Positions 9,143 to 18,398 of a DNA stretch of 64,000 nucleotides are shown here, piece by piece; positions within the stretch are counted from its first letter, which is position 1; each line of letters begins with the position of its first letter. The notes below the pieces were generated by a model. It made no database searches. It was not told the DNA's origin and saw nothing but the letters and a program-made list of their open reading frames with translations. The stretch covers positions 15,596-79,595 of the forward strand of contig NZ_JAMQKA010000024.1 in assembly GCF_031569985.1 (NCBI RefSeq), written 5' to 3'. The translations under genes were made by a program, and so were the position numbers. The stretch comes from JAMQKA01 sp031569985 (GTDB taxonomy: Bacteria; Bacteroidota; Rhodothermia; Balneolales; Balneolaceae).

Positions 9143-10846
9143 ATGAGAATAAAAAATTTAGAATCTATGTTTTCAGATAAGATGAATAAACTAAGTAGAT
9201 ACGTGGGGCTGCTGCTTCTTACAGTAGTCTTTACGCTCGGCTCTTGTACTGATCTGACCGAGACCGTGGATGATCAGGTGACTTCAGAAAACTTCTTCCA
9301 AACAGACCAGGAATTCGTCTCTGCACTGGGTGATGCGTATGGCCCACTTTCTCGTTGGGGTGGACATAACGGTAACTCATCTAACAACGAAATCTCGACG
9401 GATGAGATGATTGTTACCCAGAAAGGGGCTGACTGGGAAGATGGTGGTGTATGGATCCGTATGAAGCGGCACACTTTCGCCTATGACGATCCAAACATTA
9501 ATAACGCGTGGCTGGATCTCTACTCCGGCGTTAACAACTGTAACCGCCTGATTTTTCAATTCGAATCATTAGTTGAAGAGGGAACGGTATCGCAGGAAGA
9601 CGCCGCTGGATTTATCGCAGAACTGAAAGTGCTGCGGGCGTTTTACTACCTGCAGTTGCTCGATAACTTCGGTAATGTGCCAATCATTACACAGTTTGAA
9701 GGTGCAGATGAGAACCCATCCCAGCCAAGCCAAAACTTCCAGGAGGGTCGTACCGCTGTATTCAATTTTGTTGAAGATGAAGTAACGGCAAATATGGATC
9801 AGCTCAGCGAGGATGTCGGTTCAACCTACGGGCGTGTCAACAAGTGGGTTGCCCACATGATTCTTGCCAAGCTGTACCTCAATGCTGAGGTCTACACAGG
9901 CACTGAGCGTTGGTCTGATGTAGTTACACAAGCCAACGCCATCATTGATTCCGGTAACTTTAGCATGGCGGCAAATTATGAAGATAACTTTGTCGTAAAT
10001 AACGAAGGGTCGCCGGAATTTATCTTCGCCGTGCCATACGACCAGGTGTTCCTGCAGGGTTTCAACATGGTGATGATGACCAATCACGTTGCCGCCCAAT
10101 CGATGTTTGAACTGCAGGCTCAGCCATGGAATGGTTATGCAACCATGGAAGAGTTCTACCGCTCCTACATCGATCCACAGCAAAATCCAGGTCCACAGGG
10201 TACTGTATTTGGTATTGAACCAACTTCGGAGGAGACTCCGGGTGTTGAAGAGGTACAGGGTACCCTGGATGACAGGCTTAGCAACTTCATTGTTGGGCCG
10301 GCATTCAGCACTTCCGGGGAACGGATCTCCGATGATGGGGCAACCGCTGCCGATCCCAATGGTGCACCGATCAGCTTCCATCCCCAGATTTTTAATCTAG
10401 AGCCCAACGGACTCCGCCAAGCGGGTGCACGGGTCGGCAAGTTTAAGTTCGAGATTGGAGCTACTTCCAACATGAACAATGACTTCCCGATCTATCGCTA
10501 CACCGATGTACTGCTCATGAAAGCGGAAGCTTTATGGCGTATGGATAACAGTGACGCAGAAGCTCTGCGCCTTGTCAATATGGTCAGAAATCGTGCAGGT
10601 GTGGATGACTTTAACAGCTTAACGGCAGATCGCCTGCTAGCAGAACGCGGCCGTGAAATGTTCTATGAGATCTTTCGCCGACAGGACCTGATCCGGTTTG
10701 AAGGTGATGAAGGGGCAACCGAATTCAATGATTCGTGGAAATTCAAGCAGACCTCTCCAGATTGGAGAAATGTATTCCCGATCCCACGAGATCAGCTTGA
10801 AGCCAATAACAACCTGGTACAAAATCCTGGCGACTATCAAGGATAA
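9143..10846 (+). CDS. SusD/RagB-family outer-membrane lipoprotein
   Basis: 567 residues, partner of the preceding SusC (11-base gap). ATG 9143 has AGGAAA upstream; the in-frame ATG at 9182 (M-N-K-L-S-R-Y) would give a more compact signal peptide and cannot be excluded. The lipobox is L-G-S-C, followed by T-D-L-T-E-T. SusD signatures are L-R-A-F-Y-Y-L-Q-L-L, Y-R-Y-T-D-V-L-L-M-K-A-E-A and the C-terminal F-P-I-P-R-D-Q-L and N-N-L-V-Q-N-P-G. It binds the locus substrate at the cell surface; the ligand is unknown. Confidence 0.94.
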   Translation: MRIKNLESMFSDKMNKLSRYVGLLLLTVVFTLGSCTDLTETVDDQVTSENFFQTDQEFVSALGDAYGPLSRWGGHNGNSSNNEISTDEMIVTQKGADWEDGGVWIRMKRHTFAYDDPNINNAWLDLYSGVNNCNRLIFQFESLVEEGTVSQEDAAGFIAELKVLRAFYYLQLLDNFGNVPIITQFEGADENPSQPSQNFQEGRTAVFNFVEDEVTANMDQLSEDVGSTYGRVNKWVAHMILAKLYLNAEVYTGTERWSDVVTQANAIIDSGNFSMAANYEDNFVVNNEGSPEFIFAVPYDQVFLQGFNMVMMTNHVAAQSMFELQAQPWNGYATMEEFYRSYIDPQQNPGPQGTVFGIEPTSEETPGVEEVQGTLDDRLSNFIVGPAFSTSGERISDDGATAADPNGAPISFHPQIFNLEPNGLRQAGARVGKFKFEIGATSNMNNDFPIYRYTDVLLMKAEALWRMDNSDAEALRLVNMVRNRAGVDDFNSLTADRLLAERGREMFYEIFRRQDLIRFEGDEGATEFNDSWKFKQTSPDWRNVFPIPRDQLEANNNLVQNPGDYQG

Positions 10847-10875
10847 GTACCTGTTTTAATGGCATAAATTATATT

Positions 10876-10911
10876 AAAGAAACATGCAGGAGACTGCATG
10901 TTTCTTTTTTT
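10876..10911 (+). terminator. Intrinsic terminator after second susD
   Basis: A 14-bp perfect stem (10876-10889 with 10894-10907, core ACATGCAG/CTGCATGT) with a GAGA tetraloop is followed by a T tract. It has the same position relative to susD and the VCBS gene as the terminator at 2166. Confidence 0.88.
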
Positions 10912-10918
10912 ATGATAT

Positions 10919-10951
10919 CTTGCATTCTTTACAAAGAGCACGGTTAATTTG
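10919..10951 (+). promoter_or_regulatory. Possible Bacteroidota-type promoter for the VCBS gene
   Basis: CTTG (10919-10922) and TTAATTTG (10944-10951) are separated by 21 bases. They each differ by one base from the Bacteroidota -33 TTTG and -7 TAnnTTTG elements. This would allow transcription of the following gene independent of read-through. Confidence 0.3.
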
Positions 10952-10968
10952 TACCAAGCTGTACTTTG

Positions 10969-13900
10969 ATGAGCAGATTTTCTTTTTTTCTCTATATACT
11001 CTGTCTCTTTTATTTAATTTCGTTAAACGGATGTTACTCATCGGATTCCAGCGAGACCGAACTATTTGAACGACTTCCAAGTTCAGAGACCAATATCAGC
11101 TTTAAAAATCAGCTTGATTATACCTCTAAACTTAATCCGTATACGTATCGAAATTTTTTTAACGGTGGTGGTGTAGGTCTTGGGGATTTTAACAACGATG
11201 GCAATGTAGATATTTTTTTCACCGGGAATCAGGTTCCCAACAAGCTCTATCTAAATCAGGGAAATTTTAAATTTAAAGACATTACTGAACAAGCCGGCGT
11301 GGCCTCCGAGGGGGTATGGTCGACAGGCGTTAGTATAGCAGATGTGAATGGAGACGGATGGCTCGATATTTACGTTTGTAAATCCGGGAGTCCGGGAGGG
11401 AAAAACCGGCACAATGAGCTGTTTATAAACAACGGTGACCTGACGTTTACTGAGAAGGCTGAAGAGTGGCGTGTAGATGTAACGGGGCTTTCCCACGATG
11501 CTACATTCTTTGATTACGATCGGGATGGGGATCTGGATATGTATTTGTTGAGCAACTCATTTGAACCTGTAACCGGCGCCTCAATGCGAACCGGGAACCG
11601 TACGAATCCAGATCCCAAAGGTGGAGATAGGCTGTTTCGGAATGAGATGATCTCGAAACAGGGCAGTTCAACAACTCATTTTACGGAAGTGACGCAACAA
11701 GCCGGAATTTACAGTAGTGCCATCGGGTTTGGGCTGGACGTGATGGTCGGTGACATAAACGCGGATCACTGGCCGGATATCTATATTTCAAACGATTATT
11801 TTGAACGGGACTACCTCTATCTAAATAATCAAGATGGCACATTTTCTGAGCAATTACCTTCGATGATGAAGTCGATCAGCCTCAGTTCTATGGGAGGTGA
11901 CATGGCCGATATTAACGGCGATACAAGACCTGATATCTATGTTACTGATATGCTGCCGGAGGGATTAGCTCGTCAAAAATCCACCACCACATTCGACTTT
12001 TGGAATGATTACATAGGGCGTGCAAACCAGGGATATTATCATCAATTTGTTAGGAATACATTACAGCTGAATCGGGGTTCCTTGAACCTGAATCAGACTG
12101 GAAAAAGTGCGACAGTTCAGTTCAGCGAAATTGGTCGTTTAGCGGGAGTATATGCTACTGATTGGAGCTGGGCGGCACTTATTGCAGACCTGGATATGGA
12201 TGGCCGAAATGATATCTATGTGACAAATGGAATTTACAAAGATCTCACCAACCAGGATTACGTGAGTGACAATCGCAGCATGGAAAGGGTGCGATCGGTT
12301 GCAGAGGGTGAAATGGAGGTTAAACAGCTTTTTGCGGATATACCATCCACACCGGTTAGCAATTATGCATTTAATGCTGCAGGCTCTTACCAGTTTAAAA
12401 ACAGTGCGGAGGAATGGGGACTTGATAAGCCTGGATTTTCGAATGGCGCCGCATACGGTGACCTTGACAATGATGGGGATTTGGACTTGGTTGTTAATAA
12501 TGTGAATGAAGCAGCATCTGTTTATCGAAATCGTACTGATACGCTCAAAGCAGCTCATAATTGGCTCCAGGTTGACCTAAAGGGAAATAGGCCAAATACT
12601 GGGGCGGTAGGAACTCAACTGACACTTTGGGCAGGTGATGAGGTTTTTTACCGCGAGCAGATGCCTAATCGGGGCTATCTGTCCAGTATTGACCACCGCG
12701 TACACTTTGGGCTTGGAAATAATAATCAGGTAGATTCTCTCAAAGTTATCTGGCCGGAGGGTACTGATACGTTGTTAACACAAGTTTCGGCGAATGATGT
12801 GTACGTTTTAGAACAATCGGTTCGAGAAGATGGAATATCAGGAGTTGATCAAAGTCTCCAAAATACCCGTTCAGAGTTACAAAATATTACTGATAAGGTA
12901 CAGATCGACTATGTTCACAACGAGAACCCCTTTGTTGACTTTGAGCGGGAGAAACTACTCTTCCACATGCTTTCCACCCAGGGACCCGCAGCCTGTGTTG
13001 CAGATCTGAACGGTGACGGTTTGGATGACCTCTATCTGGGCGGTGCAAAAGGGCAGCCCGGTTCTCTTTACATGCAAAGGGAGGGAATGAAGTTTGAACC
13101 TGTAGCATCTGAAGTTTTTGCAACAGATCGCCAGTCGGAGGATACGGCATGTACGTTCTTTGATTCCGATGGGGATGGCGACGCTGACCTGTATGTGGGC
13201 AGTGGAGGCAGTGAATTTCCTTCAAGCTCTTCGGCGATAGCAGATCGTCTGTATATTAATGATTCCGGAGAAGGCTGGATCAAAGCGGAAGGCGTATTGC
13301 CATCGAGTATTTATAGTCCTACTTCAACGGTACAGGCAGCTGATTTCGACGCTGATGGAGATTATGATCTTCATGTGGGAACGCGGCAAAAAACTTTTGC
13401 TTACGGCCTCCCGGTTGAAGGGAAACTGCTTGAGAATGATGGTAGCGGATCGTTTTCTGACCGAACGGAAGAGTTTGCCATGGAACTCAAGGATTCAGGT
13501 CCCATAACAGCCAGCAGGTGGTTTGATTATGATCTTGACGGCGATCAAGATTTAATTGTAGTAGGAGAGTGGATGCCAGTTCGAATATTTCAAAACCGAT
13601 TAGACGAAACAGGGCGGGCCACGTTTAAGGAACAGACCGAAGCCTTGAGGCTGGACAGTACAAACGGCTGGTGGCAAAGCGTGGAAACTGCAGATCTTAA
13701 CCACGACGGCTATCCCGAAATTATTGCCGGCAACCAAGGGCTCAATTCAATGTACAAGGCCAGCAAAAGTGAACCCATGATATTACAAGCCGGAGATATT
13801 GACAGAAATGGGATAATTGAGCAGCTCACCTCCACAACTGTTGACGGTGTGGGAATCCCGATTGTTTTGCGACAAGATCTGCTTAGCCAGATTCCGTCGC

Positions 13901-14388
13901 TGGAGAAGAATTATCCCTCTTTCAACTCATATGCCGATGTGACTATCGATGAACTGTTGACCGGTTTGGAAACACAGGATATGACAGAACGAAAAATTTA
14001 CACCACCAAGTCTACCATTTTTTGGAACAGGAACGGGAAATCGTTTGAACCTCGAACTTTGCCGGTGGAAGCCCAGTTTTCACCGATATATGCTATCCAG
14101 ATCGATACATTGAAAAGCAGGCTCTATACTGCAGGGAACTTATACCACGTTAAACCACAGATCGGCCGGTATGATGCCAGTTTTGGCACAACAATACAGG
14201 TCGAAGGAAATGAAGATCTCACTGTCGTACCTCACTTAAAATCCGGATTTACCGTGGAAGGTGAAATTCGTTCTATTCACAAACTTAAAACGGGAACGGG
14301 TACTGTTTACGTAGTAGTTCGAAATGATGATACTCCGGTTTGGTTTAAAATAAGCAAGGAAAATTTAACCCAGTCAATTCCCCATTAA
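10969..14388 (+). CDS. Large FG-GAP/VCBS-repeat lipoprotein with central ASPIC/UnbV domain (CRTAC1-like)
   Basis: About 1,139 residues. ATG 10969 is preferred over the adjacent in-frame TTG. The signal peptide is very hydrophobic and ends in L-N-G-C, a lipobox. Calcium loops recur throughout (D-F-N-N-D-G, D-V-N-G-D-G-W-L-D, D-Y-D-R-D-G-D-L-D, D-L-D-M-D-G, D-L-D-N-D-G-D-L-D, D-S-D-G-D-G-D-A-D). The ASPIC/UnbV domain is near residues 529-600 (G-Y-L-S-S-I-D-H, H-F-G-L-G, V-I-W-P-E-G). It is clearly paralogous to the genes at 2255 and 15025, sharing R-N-T-L-Q-L-N and T-D-W-S-W-A-A. Function is unknown; a role in binding or holding the substrate at the surface is inferred from its place behind susCD. 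Confidence 0.86.
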   Translation: MSRFSFFLYILCLFYLISLNGCYSSDSSETELFERLPSSETNISFKNQLDYTSKLNPYTYRNFFNGGGVGLGDFNNDGNVDIFFTGNQVPNKLYLNQGNFKFKDITEQAGVASEGVWSTGVSIADVNGDGWLDIYVCKSGSPGGKNRHNELFINNGDLTFTEKAEEWRVDVTGLSHDATFFDYDRDGDLDMYLLSNSFEPVTGASMRTGNRTNPDPKGGDRLFRNEMISKQGSSTTHFTEVTQQAGIYSSAIGFGLDVMVGDINADHWPDIYISNDYFERDYLYLNNQDGTFSEQLPSMMKSISLSSMGGDMADINGDTRPDIYVTDMLPEGLARQKSTTTFDFWNDYIGRANQGYYHQFVRNTLQLNRGSLNLNQTGKSATVQFSEIGRLAGVYATDWSWAALIADLDMDGRNDIYVTNGIYKDLTNQDYVSDNRSMERVRSVAEGEMEVKQLFADIPSTPVSNYAFNAAGSYQFKNSAEEWGLDKPGFSNGAAYGDLDNDGDLDLVVNNVNEAASVYRNRTDTLKAAHNWLQVDLKGNRPNTGAVGTQLTLWAGDEVFYREQMPNRGYLSSIDHRVHFGLGNNNQVDSLKVIWPEGTDTLLTQVSANDVYVLEQSVREDGISGVDQSLQNTRSELQNITDKVQIDYVHNENPFVDFEREKLLFHMLSTQGPAACVADLNGDGLDDLYLGGAKGQPGSLYMQREGMKFEPVASEVFATDRQSEDTACTFFDSDGDGDADLYVGSGGSEFPSSSSAIADRLYINDSGEGWIKAEGVLPSSIYSPTSTVQAADFDADGDYDLHVGTRQKTFAYGLPVEGKLLENDGSGSFSDRTEEFAMELKDSGPITASRWFDYDLDGDQDLIVVGEWMPVRIFQNRLDETGRATFKEQTEALRLDSTNGWWQSVETADLNHDGYPEIIAGNQGLNSMYKASKSEPMILQAGDIDRNGIIEQLTSTTVDGVGIPIVLRQDLLSQIPSLEKNYPSFNSYADVTIDELLTGLETQDMTERKIYTTKSTIFWNRNGKSFEPRTLPVEAQFSPIYAIQIDTLKSRLYTAGNLYHVKPQIGRYDASFGTTIQVEGNEDLTVVPHLKSGFTVEGEIRSIHKLKTGTGTVYVVVRNDDTPVWFKISKENLTQSIPH

Positions 14389-14435
14389 TCTCACATGCTA
14401 TTTAACTATCTAAATTAAAGACAAAACTGATTTAT

Positions 14436-15023
14436 ATGAATCGAAAGGTACTGTTGATTTTTTCTTTTGCCCTGATTTCTTGCTGTTATATCTCATGCGA
14501 GCAGAAATCTGCATATGAACAGCTCGTGGACCGACACTACCAAAAGGGAACCCAAAATGACAGCCTGTTTCTTGGATATCATTTTGGTATGACCCGAGAT
14601 GAGTTTTACGATCACAGCTGGAAGCTCAATAGCCAAAAGGTTGTTCGTGAAGGCAACAATAACGAGTCGGTTCGTTACGAAGTGGACAACCTGAAAAGCA
14701 GGGCCAAAAAAAATTTTTATCCTCTTTTTCACCAGGATTCAATTTACAGTATGCCGGTAAAATACTCCTACACAGGGTGGGCCCCCTGGAATAAAGATCT
14801 TTGGGCAGATAGCTTAGAACAGGATATCTTGAAAGTTTTCCAGGAGCGGTATAACAACCGTTTCCAAAAAATGACGCATCCCGAAAAAGGCGTCCCTGCA
14901 CATATCCTCATTGACGGCAATAAAAGAATAGCGATCTACCAGATGGATGATAATATGCAAGTAGCGGTTGTATATACTGATCTTGACGTGCTAAGCCAGA
15001 TTCAAAAAGCCGAAGAGGAGTAA
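14436..15023 (+). CDS. Uncharacterised lipoprotein (195 residues)
   Basis: Not a family I can name. It begins with a lipoprotein signal peptide (lipobox Y-I-S-C, then E-Q-K-S). The mature part is hydrophilic and rich in aromatic residues, with Y-H-F-G-M-T-R-D-E-F-Y in the N-terminal third and W-A-P-W-N-K-D-L-W in the middle. No transmembrane segment or repeat is seen. Its stop is one base before the ATG of the next VCBS lipoprotein, so the two are almost certainly translationally coupled and may act together. It sits between two VCBS/ASPIC paralogues, which suggests it is an accessory of that system. Confidence 0.75.
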   Translation: MNRKVLLIFSFALISCCYISCEQKSAYEQLVDRHYQKGTQNDSLFLGYHFGMTRDEFYDHSWKLNSQKVVREGNNNESVRYEVDNLKSRAKKNFYPLFHQDSIYSMPVKYSYTGWAPWNKDLWADSLEQDILKVFQERYNNRFQKMTHPEKGVPAHILIDGNKRIAIYQMDDNMQVAVVYTDLDVLSQIQKAEEE

Positions 15024-15024
15024 C

Positions 15025-18000
15025 ATGATTCACCGAGTAGTATTACTTGCCGTTTCTCTTTCCCTGGTAGCTCTTGCGGGGTGTGGAAGGGAAGAGAATG
15101 CGGGTACAAACAGCAATGCCCTATTCAAACTCCTTCCTTCAAGCCAGACGAATGTTACCTTTTCAAATGATCTCACATTCGATCCGGAATTTAACATTTA
15201 TCGCTATCGAAACTACTATAATGGTGGTGGAGTTGCCGTGGGAGATATCAACAATGACGGACTGCAGGATCTGTATTTTACCTCAAACATGGAGGAGAAC
15301 AAACTGTACCTGAACAAGGGAAATATGAGTTTCGAGGATATTACTGATAAAGCGGGAGTAGCCGGCACGCGGGCATGGTCGACTGGCGTCAGTATGGTCG
15401 ACATCAACGGGGACGGGCTGCTGGATATTTATGTTTGTAATTCCGGCATCATAGAAGGGGACGACAAGCGAAATGAGCTTTTTATCAACAACGGGGATTC
15501 AACATTCACCGAACGAGCGGCTGAATACGGTATAGATGATCCTGCGCTCTCCATTCACGGCTCTTTTTTTGATTATGACCAGGATGGAGATCTGGATCTG
15601 TATCTGGTGAACAACTCTTTTCGTGCCATTGGCAGTTTTGACCTCGAGGAAAATAACAGGGGCACTTCGGACAGCCAGGGTGGGGACAAACTCTACCGAA
15701 ATGAGGGCGGTCGATTTGTGGAAGTGACGGAAGAAGCGGGCATTTACAACAGTGAAATCGGTTTTGGACTGGGCGTTTCTGTGGCAGATATCAACCGTGA
15801 CGGCTGGTCGGATATGTACATATCAAATGACTTTTTTGAGCGCGATTATCTCTACATAAATAATCGTGATGGCACCTTCCGGGAAGTGCTGGAGGAGCAG
15901 ATAAACAGCATCAGTGCGGCCTCTATGGGGGCTGATGTGGCGGATCTGAGTGGGGATGGGTATCCCGAAATTTTTGTCACGGATATGCTCCCGGAACGGG
16001 AAGAGCGCCTTAAAAAAGTGACCACCTTTGATGACTGGGCCAACTACCGAAATTACGTGGAGAACGATTATTTTCACCAATTTACACGGAATACCCTGCA
16101 GCTCAATAACACCGACGGCACATTTAGCGAAGTAGGTCGCTGGGCGGGGGTCGAGGCCACCGACTGGAGCTGGGGAGCCAATATTGCTGATTTGGACATG
16201 GATGGTCGCCGGGACATCTTTGTGGCCAACGGTATCTACCAGGATATCACAAATCTTGATTACCTGGAGAAAATCTCAAAAGAGGATATGGTTCGCCGAA
16301 TCGTCAGTGATCAAAATGTCGATTTTAAACGCCTGATTGAAATGGTTCCATCGACTCCGATTGCAAACTACGCCTTCCAAAATCGGGGCAATATGCAATT
16401 TGCCGACTCAACCGGGGCATGGGGATTGGACCAGCCTGGATTCTCCAATGGTTCGGCATACGGGGACCTGGATAACGACGGTGATCTTGACCTGGTAATC
16501 AATAACCTGAACAGTGAGGCCTCGATCTACGAAAACAGGGTAACGCAAATCAGGCCTGAAAATCATTGGCTGATGGTTGATATAAAGGGAACAGCGCAAA
16601 ACAGCAATGCACTTGGTGCCCAGCTCACTGCATGGGCTGATGGAAAGCACTGGTTTGCCGAACAGATGCCGATCAGGGGATTCCAGTCAACCATGGATTC
16701 AAGGATCCATTTTGGGTTGGGAAAAGCAATATCTAAGCTGGATTCATTGATGATCCGCTGGCCGCAAGGGCAAAAAACATTACACTATAACTTGCCCGTT
16801 GATACTCTACTTGCATTTGATGTTGAAAAAATTGGTGAGTCCTATAAATTTGTGACACCTCAAAATGATAAGGCTCCCCCAAAGCCATACATCCAAAAGA
16901 TACAGGCAAACCAGATCCTTGATTGGAAACACCGTGAAAATGGGTTTGTAGATTTTAAAAGAGACAAGCTTCTGTTTCACATGCGATCTACTGAGGGTCC
17001 ACCGGTGTGCAGTGCCGATGTGAACAGGGATGGCTTGAAGGATTTATATCTGGGCGGAGCAAAAGACCAGCCGGGAACAGTATTTTTACAGCAGGAGAAC
17101 GGGCAATTTTCTTCCACTTCCAATGAAGCAATAGCCAGTGACCGTCAGAGCGAGGACACTGCCTGCACGTGGTTCGATGCGGAAGGAGACGGCGACCCAG
17201 ACCTCTATGTGGCCAGTGGAGGTAATGAATTCCCGGCAAGCAGCTCAGCACTGGGAGATCGGCTCTACATCAATGATGGAAATGGGAGCTTTATAAAATC
17301 GCAACAGCCGTTGCCCGGATGGCAGTATGAATCGAGCAGCACCGTTAGTGCTGCGGATTACGATGGGGATGGTGACATCGATCTTTTTGTGGGAGTTCGG
17401 CTGCGCCCCTTTGCAGTGGGAACGAAGGTTCGGGGATACCTGCTTGCCAATGATGGAAATGGACAGTTTGAGGATGTCACTAAACAGGCAGCGCCGGCCC
17501 TGATGGAGACCGGGATGATAACCGATGCCCAGTGGGGGGATGTGGACAATGATAAGGATCTTGATCTGCTATTAGCGGGGGAATGGATGCCGTTGACTTT
17601 ATTTAAAAATGAGAACGGGAGCCTTCAAAAAGTAAACACTACGGCTGGACTTGACTCAACAGACGGGTGGTGGAAATCCGTATTATTTTACGACTTGGAT
17701 CGGGATGGGGACCTCGATTTTGTGGCAGGCAACCATGGATTGAACTCCCGTTTTGAAGCCTCAAAAGAGAAACCGGCCCAACTGTGGACCGGAGATTTTG
17801 ATCAGAGTGGCACAGTAGAGCAGGTCCTCACCATCCAAAAAGATGGGGAAGCCTACCCTATGGCCCTGCGCCATAATTTGATAGACCAAATTCCTTCACT
17901 CGAATCAAAATATCCGGACTATGAATCTTTTGCCGGTGAAAATGTACACGATATTTTTTCAAAGGAGATGCTAGATAATTCCGACCATTCGGTTGCCTAC

Positions 18001-18375
18001 CAGTTGGCCAGTGTGGTTGGATGGAACATGGGATCCGGCAGCTTCCAGATTGAGGAGCTCCCCATGGAAGCCCAGCTATCCCCAATGTATGGGATCTATG
18101 CCGGCGATTTGAATGGTGATGAAAAGACAGAAATTTTAATGGGTGGAAATTTGCATAATGTTAAACCAGAGATAGGTATTTATGATGCGAGTTACGGTGT
18201 TACAATTACGGTAAACAAAGGAGAGTTGACTCCTGTTGAACCGGGATTATCCGGGTTTAAGACGGAAGGCGAAATACGTAAAATCATAGAATTAAACGGG
18301 TTGGGAAAGCCGGTGTTATTCATTGCCAGGAATGACGATACACCAATATTATTCGAGATGAGGAATCAAAGATAG
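15025..18375 (+). CDS. Large FG-GAP/VCBS-repeat lipoprotein with central ASPIC/UnbV domain (CRTAC1-like)
   Basis: 1,116 residues; the third member of the family in this window and the closest in layout to the one at 10969. The signal peptide ends in L-A-G-C. FG-GAP calcium loops (D-I-N-N-D-G, D-Y-D-Q-D-G-D-L-D-L, D-L-D-M-D-G-R, D-Y-D-G-D-G-D-I-D, D-L-D-R-D-G-D-L-D) flank an ASPIC/UnbV domain at about residues 512-590 (G-F-Q-S-T-M-D-S, H-F-G-L-G, I-R-W-P-Q-G). It is followed after 23 bases by a phosphotriesterase-like gene, so it probably belongs to the catabolic operon. No catalytic motif is seen, so I read it as a binding or structural surface protein. Confidence 0.86.
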   Translation: MIHRVVLLAVSLSLVALAGCGREENAGTNSNALFKLLPSSQTNVTFSNDLTFDPEFNIYRYRNYYNGGGVAVGDINNDGLQDLYFTSNMEENKLYLNKGNMSFEDITDKAGVAGTRAWSTGVSMVDINGDGLLDIYVCNSGIIEGDDKRNELFINNGDSTFTERAAEYGIDDPALSIHGSFFDYDQDGDLDLYLVNNSFRAIGSFDLEENNRGTSDSQGGDKLYRNEGGRFVEVTEEAGIYNSEIGFGLGVSVADINRDGWSDMYISNDFFERDYLYINNRDGTFREVLEEQINSISAASMGADVADLSGDGYPEIFVTDMLPEREERLKKVTTFDDWANYRNYVENDYFHQFTRNTLQLNNTDGTFSEVGRWAGVEATDWSWGANIADLDMDGRRDIFVANGIYQDITNLDYLEKISKEDMVRRIVSDQNVDFKRLIEMVPSTPIANYAFQNRGNMQFADSTGAWGLDQPGFSNGSAYGDLDNDGDLDLVINNLNSEASIYENRVTQIRPENHWLMVDIKGTAQNSNALGAQLTAWADGKHWFAEQMPIRGFQSTMDSRIHFGLGKAISKLDSLMIRWPQGQKTLHYNLPVDTLLAFDVEKIGESYKFVTPQNDKAPPKPYIQKIQANQILDWKHRENGFVDFKRDKLLFHMRSTEGPPVCSADVNRDGLKDLYLGGAKDQPGTVFLQQENGQFSSTSNEAIASDRQSEDTACTWFDAEGDGDPDLYVASGGNEFPASSSALGDRLYINDGNGSFIKSQQPLPGWQYESSSTVSAADYDGDGDIDLFVGVRLRPFAVGTKVRGYLLANDGNGQFEDVTKQAAPALMETGMITDAQWGDVDNDKDLDLLLAGEWMPLTLFKNENGSLQKVNTTAGLDSTDGWWKSVLFYDLDRDGDLDFVAGNHGLNSRFEASKEKPAQLWTGDFDQSGTVEQVLTIQKDGEAYPMALRHNLIDQIPSLESKYPDYESFAGENVHDIFSKEMLDNSDHSVAYQLASVVGWNMGSGSFQIEELPMEAQLSPMYGIYAGDLNGDEKTEILMGGNLHNVKPEIGIYDASYGVTITVNKGELTPVEPGLSGFKTEGEIRKIIELNGLGKPVLFIARNDDTPILFEMRNQR

Positions 18376-18398
18376 TTTTTAATAAACTTGTTAATGCT

